Below are positions 54,721-62,934 of a stretch of 64,000 nucleotides of DNA, piece by piece. Position 1 is the stretch's first letter. Each line of letters opens with the position of its first letter. The translations under genes were made by a program, and so were the position numbers. Source of the DNA: Bacillota bacterium (GTDB lineage: Bacteria; Bacillota; Clostridia; Acetivibrionales; DSM-1351); the NCBI GenBank assembly GCA_023391425.1, contig JAEWAX010000032.1:1-64000 (forward strand), read 5' to 3'. A model generated the notes under the pieces. It saw only the letters and a program-made list of their open reading frames with translations, ran no database searches and was not told where the DNA came from.

Positions 54721-56244
54721 TTATTCATTATGCAATGTAACTTCAATATTATCAACAACTATATCGTTAATTCCGTCACAAACTATGCATATTTTCCCTA
54801 TATTTTGAGGTGTAAGAGTATGCTTTTGAAAAGAAAATTTATCTGCAATCATTACCTCATTATTATCCAGGTAAGAAACAAATACACTATAACTTTTAGT
54901 CTCTAGATCTACAAAAAGCCTCACCTTATAATTTTGTTGCTTTTTGTATTCTATCTTGTTTGAAGCTGAGTATACATCAGAATTTAGTGCATCAAAATAA
55001 CCTTCTGTATTTAATCTTATTTGAATTGGTAAATCATATACTGCCGTTACAAGAGTTTGCCCATCTGTAAATCCTATTAAATAATTTATTCTTTCAGTCA
55101 TTACAACAACTTCAAATGTTATCTCCATTTTACCAAAATAAGTTTTACCAAGTTCATATGTAGAATTACTATAATGTCCATTGCTGTGCATCCCTGTCTT
55201 GGTATCTGGTAATGACTTGTTAAAATTATCTTCAAGCTCAATTATCATTTCTTTCAGCATAGATGTTTCTTCACTTACCGACTTATCTATAAATGCTATT
55301 ATCTCATCAAGTATATGCTTTTTACGTGTTATCATATATTTTATGAACTTAAACTTAATACCAGCATATATTTCCGCTAAACTAACAAAATAAGCATAAT
55401 ATTTGCTATCTACTTGGAGATAGCCATTCTCCTCCATATATTTTATCCTTAACGCCATTAAATTCTTATGCTCATAAAGGATAACTATAGGTTTTATCGA
55501 ATTCCAAGTCCACCCGTTTTTGTGTATAGTTTCTAAATACAATTTATATGGGGCATAAATGTCCGTACCAAAATATAAATTACGTCCACCATTAAACTCT
55601 AAATTATATCTTAATGAAGAATTTTCTGCATAAACGTATTCTTTTAATTGCTTAATAACAGCTAGTATATCAAATTCATATTTCTTTCGTTCGGTATCAA
55701 ATTTTAGTAAATATATTTTGTTTAGCCCTTGATAATAGTTTTTTACATTATTTATATAGGCTTGCTCAATTTCTAAAAAACTAATTTTAGTATAAGAATA
55801 TTGCATATTCCTATCATATCCAGCTGTGTAGAAGCATTGTTCTTTGTCATCATATCCATATATAAAATTAATATGATTAAAATGAGTATTTTGATATGCC
55901 CACCTATCAATTATATAAAACTCATCTAAATATATTGTTATATAATTTTCTAAATCAATAGCATCTTTAATAAACTTTATAATATCGCTTCCAAATAGAG
56001 CTAGAGTATCTCTATGAATCATCTGATAGTCAATCAAAGGGTTTCTTGTATCCCATATACTACTTGAAGCATCTGTATTATAAAATCTTACAGGATCGTA
56101 TATACTATTTTCATCAAAATGTAATTGAATAAAATTACAGTAAAACCATTCCCATGCAAAATCATAATTTAATACAATTGATAAAGGATATGCATTATCT
56201 GGATAACATTTAATTGGAGGATCGGTAATTTTTAAAACTTTCAT
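54721..56244 (-). CDS. BtrH/C39-like protein fused to a lectin-like beta-sandwich
   Basis: A 507-aa, very AT-rich protein. Residues ~1-340 are homologous to the 344-aa protein at 41.1-42.1 kb (shared IHRDT-type segment, FYI block and INFIYGYDDKEQCFYTAGYD core). Residues ~345-507 look like a LamG/concanavalin-type sandwich: FGKMEITFEVVVM, IQIRLNTEGYFDAL and VDNIEVTLH. It starts the glycan operon and is 89 nt upstream of the glycosyltransferase. The lectin-like tail suggests sugar binding. Function is otherwise unknown; BtrH kinship is tentative. Confidence 0.65.
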   Translation of the reverse strand: MKVLKITDPPIKCYPDNAYPLSIVLNYDFAWEWFYCNFIQLHFDENSIYDPVRFYNTDASSSIWDTRNPLIDYQMIHRDTLALFGSDIIKFIKDAIDLENYITIYLDEFYIIDRWAYQNTHFNHINFIYGYDDKEQCFYTAGYDRNMQYSYTKISFLEIEQAYINNVKNYYQGLNKIYLLKFDTERKKYEFDILAVIKQLKEYVYAENSSLRYNLEFNGGRNLYFGTDIYAPYKLYLETIHKNGWTWNSIKPIVILYEHKNLMALRIKYMEENGYLQVDSKYYAYFVSLAEIYAGIKFKFIKYMITRKKHILDEIIAFIDKSVSEETSMLKEMIIELEDNFNKSLPDTKTGMHSNGHYSNSTYELGKTYFGKMEITFEVVVMTERINYLIGFTDGQTLVTAVYDLPIQIRLNTEGYFDALNSDVYSASNKIEYKKQQNYKVRLFVDLETKSYSVFVSYLDNNEVMIADKFSFQKHTLTPQNIGKICIVCDGINDIVVDNIEVTLHNE

Positions 56245-57028
56245 TTTTATTTAAATCCTTTCTTATGCAAATTCGCAAGTTAGCATTATATTAATTCCCC
56301 TTAATCCTATAAAATCTTATACTAAATCTCCAGAATAAATTACTTTACTGTATCCTAAGAATACATAACCTGACTTCATTAGTTTCCAGGTCAATAAGAT
56401 TACTAATAAATATTATCAATGAGTAGTTCAACGTTTTGAGACCCCTACAAACGTATCCTATTAGTTTATTACATATATGCTTAAGTCTATTAATATTTTG
56501 GGTTTGAATTTTGGAATGAAATTTTAATAAATTTAGAGATATTAATAGCTTAGTAGCATTTATTATAATAAAAATAGTTTGGAGTGATTAATTTGGATAA
56601 ATTACATGCCGATAGTTTCGCAAAGCTCCTAGGATTTTAACAACTCTTATAAAATTAATTGATTTTCTCCTGTTATTTTATTTCCTCTCTTTTCCATTTT
56701 TGTTGCTACATGTTTTATTTTACAATAAATAAACATATTTTTCAACATTTAACATTCGATTAATTTTTACAATATATTTTAAAAAATAACTTAGAGTTTT
56801 AAAAAAGGACACATTGAACCTTTTTCAATCTGTCCTTCTGAATCATATGTATTATTTCAATTTCTGATTGTTTCTCATCACTTTCAAAACTCTCTATCCC
56901 AGCTAGAATTACTTTAATCTGAACATAAATTTTCACTGCTCAAGCAAATTATTATTTTGAAGATTACTAATTAATAAATACTTCTCTTTAAGGAAAATAT
57001 AAAATTAGTTTCTTTGGAGGTGAAGTCC
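56245..57028. other. 784-nt AT-rich spacer
   Basis: Nothing larger than short frames. At 56593-56640 a TTG after GGAGTG opens a 15-codon peptide (MDKLHADSFAKLLGF). Near 56805-56837 is a hairpin (AAGGACA/TGTCCTT) with T-run polarity on the minus strand, but no minus gene lies upstream. Promoters for the glycan operon and the DUF3888 gene must be here. Confidence 0.45.
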
Positions 57029-57514
57029 ATGAAAAAAATGCTAATAGTTGCTTCTATAACATTTATTTTAGTATTATCAGTGAGTACGTCTATGGTATCA
57101 AGTAGAAACTCTAATTTGCCTAGAGCAGAAGTTCAATTTGGTTCGGAAAATAGCCAAATTATAACTAAAGAATCAAAAGAGCAATTATATTATGACTTAT
57201 TTATTACTATGCTATATCCATATGTCGAAAAATCAATAGATAATTATTATGATGAATATATGACATATCTGCCTAGCGAAGCACCTTATTCATACAAGTT
57301 TATTAAAATCGAAAAGACTCCTGAATTAAATTATTCGTTTACAATAGTTCTAGAAGTGCAACCATATGTTGGTCCTCATTTAAGTGTTGGACGTGACAGG
57401 ATTACTTTTACTATAGATATAAATGGTGTTAAGGTAAAAAAATTTGAACATCTTGAAAGTTATGAACTTCCCCCAAATTATCAAAATATTATTAAGAAGA
57501 AGTTGCCTGAATAG
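57029..57514 (+). CDS. DUF3888 domain protein, secreted
   Basis: A 161-aa protein from the ATG at 57029, which has GGAGGTG upstream. N-terminal signal peptide or single helix (MLIVASITFILVLSV), then the DUF3888 body: LYYDLFITMLYPYVEKSI, a YYDEYMTY segment and FEHLESYELP near the end. The family is found in clostridia and bacilli and has no known function. Stands alone between spacers. Confidence 0.85.
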   Translation: MKKMLIVASITFILVLSVSTSMVSSRNSNLPRAEVQFGSENSQIITKESKEQLYYDLFITMLYPYVEKSIDNYYDEYMTYLPSEAPYSYKFIKIEKTPELNYSFTIVLEVQPYVGPHLSVGRDRITFTIDINGVKVKKFEHLESYELPPNYQNIIKKKLPE

Positions 57515-57621
57515 TTAAATTATTTCTCTAATATACTCACATAAGAACTCTAAATCAACTCGGTGATATAATTCCACAGAAAATAATATTTAGTAATTGC
57601 AATTTTTAGCTTGTGTGCACA

Positions 57622-57653
57622 AAAGAGGTGACGAACGAATTCGCCACCTCTTT
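57622..57653. terminator. Bidirectional terminator
   Basis: Arms AAAGAGGTG (57622-57630) and CACCTCTTT (57645-57653) surround a 14-nt loop, with T-rich ends on both sides. It sits between convergent DUF3888 and VOC genes. Confidence 0.75.
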
Positions 57654-57655
57654 CA

Positions 57656-58117
57656 TTATTTATACTGCTCTTTCACCTCAACTAAAACTCCAAGCACTTT
57701 TGATGTGTCAAAATATTCATACGCCTCATAGCCCTTTTCGTGTTTAAAAAGTGAATCAAACCCTGTATTTTTCATAGTTTCTTCGTCCTCTTCTAAAGGT
57801 CCGTCTGACAACAAACAAATTGAGCATATTGACGTGCCGTGTTCTTTTAACCAAGTTGCCCAAGGGTCATTATTTCCTAGAGGCTGGATAATTTCAAACC
57901 AGAAATTATCGCTGAAAACACTCTCTACCTTCATTGGGGTATCAGTGATGTCGGCACCTTTATACTTCATAAAAGGTGTTCTTACCTCTTTATGCTCTGT
58001 ATTGTGCTCTGCAGGCTCTTTCCCTGTGCCTAGCAAAGTTTTATATGCAGAAACTGTTTTTTCTAAATCGTCTGTTACGACAATAACCTTAACTATATTC
58101 GTTGATGATAATGCCAT
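57656..58117 (-). CDS. VOC (glyoxalase/bleomycin-resistance) family protein
   Basis: A 153-aa protein with the beta-alpha-beta-beta-beta repeat of the vicinal-oxygen-chelate fold: an N-terminal KVIVVTDDLEKTVSAY, a Trp-rich middle (NFW..) and a C-terminal KVLGVLVEV strand. Metal ligands could not be fixed. It follows the SDR gene by 38 nt on the same strand, so the pair is likely one transcript. Substrate unknown. Confidence 0.85.
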   Translation of the reverse strand: MALSSTNIVKVIVVTDDLEKTVSAYKTLLGTGKEPAEHNTEHKEVRTPFMKYKGADITDTPMKVESVFSDNFWFEIIQPLGNNDPWATWLKEHGTSICSICLLSDGPLEEDEETMKNTGFDSLFKHEKGYEAYEYFDTSKVLGVLVEVKEQYK

Positions 58118-58155
58118 TTTTTTCTCCCTTTTATTATTTATTAATATCTATTTAT

Positions 58156-58899
58156 TTATCTGTTGGTGAAACCGCCATCAGCAATAATTTCAGCACCTGT
58201 CACATAAGAAGATTCGTCAGAGGCTAAGAACAATGCAACCGCCGCAATCTCGCTAGGCTTTCCGATATGCCCTATAGGAAGCTGCGAAACTATATTGTTT
58301 CGTATTTCGTCATCGCCATGCACAAAATCTGTAAACGCCTTTGTTTCCGTTGGACCAGGGCTTATAGCATTTGCTCTGATACCCTTTTCTGCAAGCTCTC
58401 CTGTGAACGAACGTGCCATAGACCTGACCGCTGCTTTCGCCGCATTATAGACAATGGCGTTTTTCCCACCCTGAAAACCTGCAATTGATGATATTAGAAC
58501 AATTGAAGATTTATCAGACATAAAAGGAATTAACTTCTGCACCGTGAAAAAAGCTGAAAAAACATTAAGGTCCATTGTCAAATGAAACTCCTCAGGTGTG
58601 ATTTCTGGAATCGGGTTTTGTGGTCCGTTACCAACAATCGGTAACACCGCCTTTAATTTACGCCCTGTCTTTTTGACCGATTCTGCTATTTTTTCCAAAT
58701 CTTTTATATCTGTCGCGTCAACTTTTATGATGTCAATAACCTGGCTGTTTCCCTCATATATTTTTTTTGAGGTTTCAACATCAAAATCAGCCACAATCAA
58801 ATCTGCACCTTCTATTATAAAACGTTCTGCGATTGCTCTGCCAATTCCATTCGCCGCACCCGTGATGACGCACAATTCTTTATCCAATAATTTACTCAT
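58156..58899 (-). CDS. Short-chain dehydrogenase/reductase
   Basis: A 247-aa enzyme from the ATG at 58899, preceded by GGGGG 5 nt away; the longer frame to 59013 is not needed. NAD(P) motif TGAANGIGRAI, a DFDV acidic residue favouring NAD, catalytic Ser in VLISSIAG and Tyr-x-x-x-Lys in YNAAKAA, then the C-terminal YVTGAEIIADGG. Length is standard for the family. It lies just upstream of the VOC gene; substrate cannot be told. Confidence 0.93.
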   Translation of the reverse strand: MSKLLDKELCVITGAANGIGRAIAERFIIEGADLIVADFDVETSKKIYEGNSQVIDIIKVDATDIKDLEKIAESVKKTGRKLKAVLPIVGNGPQNPIPEITPEEFHLTMDLNVFSAFFTVQKLIPFMSDKSSIVLISSIAGFQGGKNAIVYNAAKAAVRSMARSFTGELAEKGIRANAISPGPTETKAFTDFVHGDDEIRNNIVSQLPIGHIGKPSEIAAVALFLASDESSYVTGAEIIADGGFTNR

Positions 58900-58919
58900 A
58901 AAAACCCCCATTTCGCCGC

Positions 58920-58933
58920 TACCGCCGGCGGTA
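58920..58933. promoter_or_regulatory. GC-rich 14-bp palindrome before the SDR gene
   Basis: TACCGCCGGCGGTA is a perfect palindrome about 20 nt upstream of the SDR start. It stands out in AT-rich DNA and could be an operator. Confidence 0.45.
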
Positions 58934-59083
58934 CAAATAGTTATGAAAAAATGGTGTGCGGTTTTCGCCATTTGGTTATTATTATATTGAGGAGAAGATA
59001 TACTATAAAGCACGGTGAGGTGAGTCGTAGACTACTCTTCTCATCTTAAATCAGTATAAAAATAACCATGTTAACCAATTACG

Positions 59084-60694
59084 CTAAACTATATACTCAA
59101 AAAACTCAAATGTAGCTTTTGAATCGTAGCCAGAATAATCAACTGCAGCCAAGCCCACAAATGCTCCCGTGAAAAAGCCACCATAATGAGAATTCACATA
59201 ATCATCAGACAAAATCATTGCATCAAGTTTAACAGGCACTTTGATCCAATTTTTTCCGTCAAATGAATATTCATAAAAATAGTCCAAATGATCAACAACT
59301 GTCTTGAACCAAACCCACTCCGTACCCTCAGGAATCCTCACAGCGTTTTCTTTTAAAACAGAAGAGTATTTGCTATTGTCGCATTCTGCAACTTCTATAA
59401 CATCATTACGCTCATCATCTTTTGTGATAAAAATCCATGACCAATGCTCGCTGTTATAATAATTTACAAGACCAGCCATTGCCTGATAGCTATATGGGAT
59501 AAATTTCACCTTTGTCACAGCTGAAAATCCAAAATCTTTCCACCTTCTGGCAATAAACGACTGATTGAACTTGTTTGAAAGTGAACCATGCCCTATCAGT
59601 TCAAGTTTTCCGCCTCCAACCTTTCCCATTTTTTCAGAAAAAGGAACCCTTAAAGTATTCCACTCACCGCCAAGCTTATCCGATGAAAAATCATCAAAAA
59701 CAGCATTGGTTTCAGGTGCCTCAGTTAATATGGCATCTTTTGGGGCATCAACCTCTTTCAAACCGCCATGCCCACCTACAACTCTTGGCCAACGTTCATC
59801 ATCCCAATAAACTTTCTGAATACTTGTTTCACGCCCAAGCGTACACCAGCCTCTTGGGTCATAAATATTCTCGGTCGAATGGTGAAGAGGCCTGGCGCAA
59901 AGTGAGGCATAATACCATTCGCCAGAAGGGGTTTCGACAAGCGAACCATGCCCTTGCTTTTGAAGATAGTGGTCCGGTGTATCAAAGTTGGTTATAAATG
60001 GTCCGTTCGGCTCAGTTTCATAAGGTCCCCATACATTCTTTGAGCGAGCAACAATTTCTTGGTGCGTCCAAATTGTGCCGCCTTGTGCTGCAAATATATA
60101 ATAGTATCCATTAATTTTATATATGTGCGGTCCTTCAACTGTCTTCACATCGGTACCATTGTATACAATTTTTGCGGTCTCTGGTTTCAGCCTCTTATTA
60201 GCCACATCGTATTCAGTTAAAGTAAGCCCATTGAATGGGTTGTTATACTCACGGTGATCCCAAGTTTGTTGAATGAGATATTTTTTCCCGTCATCATCAT
60301 GAAAAAGAGACGGGTCAAAACCAACGCCGTTTAGCTTGATAGGTTTGCACCAAGGACCTTTTATATCATCCGCAATTGTCAGATAATTGTACATATCTTT
60401 GAATGCACCGTCTATAACTTTTACATCAGTATAAATAAGCCAAAACTTTCCGTCAGCATAGGACAAATCAGGTGCCCAAATACCACCAGAGCAAGGGTTG
60501 CCTTTCATATCAAGCAACTCCACGCTGTCAAGAACAGATGTGGTCAAATTCCAATGCACAAGGTCTTTAGATTCATGAACCCTGACGCCAGGAAACCACT
60601 CAAACGTAGAAGATGCAATATAATAAGTGTCGTCTACCCTAATCATTGACGGGTCACCATGAAAACCCGTAAGAACTGGATTTATAATTTTCAT
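59084..60694 (-). CDS. GH43 family glycoside hydrolase (beta-xylosidase/arabinofuranosidase type)
   Basis: A 536-aa cytoplasmic enzyme without a signal peptide. The N-terminal ~310 residues are a five-bladed propeller: general base Asp14 in GFHGDPSMI, a transition-state Asp in GVGFDPSLFHDD (about 127) and the acid Glu in VEGPHIYKI (about 190). The C-terminal ~200 residues form the GH43 beta-sandwich (C2) seen in XynB-type beta-xylosidases. It follows a sugar importer on the same strand, so it probably cleaves imported xylo- or arabino-oligosaccharides. Substrate details need testing. Confidence 0.93.
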   Translation of the reverse strand: MKIINPVLTGFHGDPSMIRVDDTYYIASSTFEWFPGVRVHESKDLVHWNLTTSVLDSVELLDMKGNPCSGGIWAPDLSYADGKFWLIYTDVKVIDGAFKDMYNYLTIADDIKGPWCKPIKLNGVGFDPSLFHDDDGKKYLIQQTWDHREYNNPFNGLTLTEYDVANKRLKPETAKIVYNGTDVKTVEGPHIYKINGYYYIFAAQGGTIWTHQEIVARSKNVWGPYETEPNGPFITNFDTPDHYLQKQGHGSLVETPSGEWYYASLCARPLHHSTENIYDPRGWCTLGRETSIQKVYWDDERWPRVVGGHGGLKEVDAPKDAILTEAPETNAVFDDFSSDKLGGEWNTLRVPFSEKMGKVGGGKLELIGHGSLSNKFNQSFIARRWKDFGFSAVTKVKFIPYSYQAMAGLVNYYNSEHWSWIFITKDDERNDVIEVAECDNSKYSSVLKENAVRIPEGTEWVWFKTVVDHLDYFYEYSFDGKNWIKVPVKLDAMILSDDYVNSHYGGFFTGAFVGLAAVDYSGYDSKATFEFFEYIV

Positions 60695-60772
60695 AATGTT
60701 TCTCCTTTAAGATCTACCCAGCGAAAATTCTTTTTTTACATTTTCCATAACTTTACATGAACCCTTCTGTAA

Positions 60773-61138
60773 TCAAACTTCTCTTTCACCAAGCGACCAA
60801 TTTTCAGCACTGTTTTCAACAACACAAACTAAAATATCATCACGCCTGATTCCAATGTCAACAAGCCTCTTCGTTAGTTCCTTATATGTTTTTTTCTTTT
60901 GTTCAAGTGAAAACATACTAACCATTGTAATTCTTATGATTATCAAATCGTGTCTATCACGATTGTCATAGGTTGGTGAAAAAATAATCTCCCCTTCATC
61001 ATGCGGTCTAAACACTTGGAAAAGATCAGTTGTATCCATACCTAGACCTGCAACCAGCGAATTATGAATTGCACTTGATATTTCTTTTCCTTTATCCTTA
61101 AACACTGACCTCTTTAAGTCAACTTGAATAAACGGCAT
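60773..61138 (-). CDS. Tautomerase-superfamily protein
   Basis: A 121-aa protein whose mature N terminus is Pro (MPFIQVDL), the catalytic base of the 4-oxalocrotonate tautomerase superfamily. Two beta-alpha-beta units are visible, and the C terminus ends with ENWSLG as in Tautomerase_2 proteins. Such proteins tautomerise keto-enol acids; here the physiological substrate is unknown. It lies between the importer and GH43 genes. Confidence 0.88.
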   Translation of the reverse strand: MPFIQVDLKRSVFKDKGKEISSAIHNSLVAGLGMDTTDLFQVFRPHDEGEIIFSPTYDNRDRHDLIIIRITMVSMFSLEQKKKTYKELTKRLVDIGIRRDDILVCVVENSAENWSLGEREV

Positions 61139-61179
61139 ATTTATCTCCTTCTTTTCGCTAATATTCTGCTCTTGTTAAA

Positions 61180-61968
61180 TTATTTTAGAGCACCAGCACT
61201 CATGCCTTTTTCAAAATTCTTCTGCATGAACAAATAAACAATAATCTCAGGAATTGCAGTGAGTACAGCTGCCGCTAATATCTTCGTCTGGTCATTTGTA
61301 AACTCACCTTGGAAGTATTGTGGAAGCAGCGTTACCGTCTGCATATCCGGGCTTTGCAAGAACAAAAGTGGCATGAGATATGTGTTCCATGAGTTGATGA
61401 GTGTCAAAACAATAATTGATGATGCAATTGGCTTTGTAAGCGGAAGGATGACATACCAAAACGTCAAAAATATACTCGCACCGTCAATTTTTGCTGCCTC
61501 CATTAACTCGTTAGGAATTCCATTGTCAAAATTTCTAGTAAGTAGAATTGTAAATGGCAGTTGTAATGCTGCAATAGGTAAAATTACAGCCAAGAAGGTG
61601 TTAAAAAGATGCATCTTTTGGAATGTTACAAACAAAGGCGACAACAAAATTACTTCAGGTAAAGTTAATGCAATAAGAATCAACCAAAAGAACACTTCTT
61701 TTCCAAAAATATGTAATTTTGCAAATCCAAAGCCAGCTGTCATACTGAATAAATAAACCAACAAAATTACGCTAAATGATATGATGAATGAATTTCTAAA
61801 ATAGATTGGAACTACGCCTGTATCCCAAACCGCCTTATAATTTAAAAACCCTGTTCCACCGATAGAGCCGAGAAACATTTGAACAAGTGGAATCGCATAA
61901 GGTATCGTTAGTATCAGTAGAATGATTTGCAAAACGACTTTACTTTTTAAACTTCTAATTTCAAACAT
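61180..61968 (-). CDS. Carbohydrate ABC transporter permease (MalG-type)
   Basis: A 262-aa protein with six hydrophobic segments and the cytoplasmic EAA loop (LMEAAKIDGASIFLTFWYVI) that contacts the ATPase. Last of the two permease genes, 1 nt downstream of the MalF-type gene. No ATPase gene is in the window; a shared MsmK-like ATPase elsewhere is likely (inference). Confidence 0.95.
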   Translation of the reverse strand: MFEIRSLKSKVVLQIILLILTIPYAIPLVQMFLGSIGGTGFLNYKAVWDTGVVPIYFRNSFIISFSVILLVYLFSMTAGFGFAKLHIFGKEVFFWLILIALTLPEVILLSPLFVTFQKMHLFNTFLAVILPIAALQLPFTILLTRNFDNGIPNELMEAAKIDGASIFLTFWYVILPLTKPIASSIIVLTLINSWNTYLMPLLFLQSPDMQTVTLLPQYFQGEFTNDQTKILAAAVLTAIPEIIVYLFMQKNFEKGMSAGALK

Positions 61969-61969
61969 T

Positions 61970-62863
61970 TTATTTCTCGTCTCCTTTATTAACCTTATTT
62001 ATAAGTATTGCACCGCAGAATGCAAGTACAAGGAGCATTACTGATATTGCAGCTGCATAGCCAAGATGAGATTGCCTTATCCCCTGCCTATAAATATACG
62101 TACCTAAAAATTCTGTTGCGTGATTTGGGCCACCAGTTGTAATCAGATAAGGAATATCAAATGTTTTCAAAGCGCCTATGATTCCAAGCATTCCAAGAGA
62201 AACTGTCGTGCCTTTGCAGTTTGGTAATACAATATTCAATAAAGTTCTAAAGTTTCCCGCTCCATCTAAGTACGATGCCTCAAGTATTTCTTTATCTATT
62301 TGGCTCATTACCGCATAATATAGAATGAAACTCATTCCTGTGAACTCCCAAATCGCAACAATCATGAGAATGAAAAGTGCCGAATTTGGATTTGCCAACC
62401 AATCAACAGTTATGCCTAAATGAAGTGTGTCAAATATATCTTGCAGAATTCCCTGAGGAGAGAACAACAATCTAAACACTGGCGCCATAGTCGCTGGTGC
62501 TAATATTGTTGGTATAAAAATCAAGCACTTGTGCAATGTAGCAAGCTTTACTTTTGTATGCAAAATTGCGGCAAATATAAAACCTAAAAAGTTTTGAATT
62601 AAAAATGTAAAAATAAAATAAACAATTGTGTTTTTTATAGCTTTCCAAAAAACCCAGTCAGAAAAAAGTGCCTTAGTATAATTACTTATCCCCACTTTTG
62701 TCTGAATTGGATCAAGCCCATTCCAATCTAAAGTAGACAGCTTGAATGTATAGAATATTGAATAATATATGATACCTACAATAAAAACAAATGCTGGAAG
62801 AATCCACAGAAACCCGTTTATATTCGTGGATCTCAATGTTTTATCATTTTTCATGTTTTTCAT
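61970..62863 (-). CDS. Sugar ABC transporter permease (MalF/UgpA-type)
   Basis: About 297 aa from the ATG at 62863, preceded by GAGGAG; the frame stays open to 62884. Six hydrophobic segments and the EAA loop ILEASYLDGAGNFRTLLNIV. Forms the heterodimer channel with the MalG-type permease. Follows the binding protein by ~70 nt. Confidence 0.94.
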   Translation of the reverse strand: MKNMKNDKTLRSTNINGFLWILPAFVFIVGIIYYSIFYTFKLSTLDWNGLDPIQTKVGISNYTKALFSDWVFWKAIKNTIVYFIFTFLIQNFLGFIFAAILHTKVKLATLHKCLIFIPTILAPATMAPVFRLLFSPQGILQDIFDTLHLGITVDWLANPNSALFILMIVAIWEFTGMSFILYYAVMSQIDKEILEASYLDGAGNFRTLLNIVLPNCKGTTVSLGMLGIIGALKTFDIPYLITTGGPNHATEFLGTYIYRQGIRQSHLGYAAAISVMLLVLAFCGAILINKVNKGDEK

Positions 62864-62934
62864 GTTTATACTTCTCCTCAACACTAAATGGTAGGGGCAC
62901 TATAAGAAATAGGCCCCTATAAAAATATTATCTC

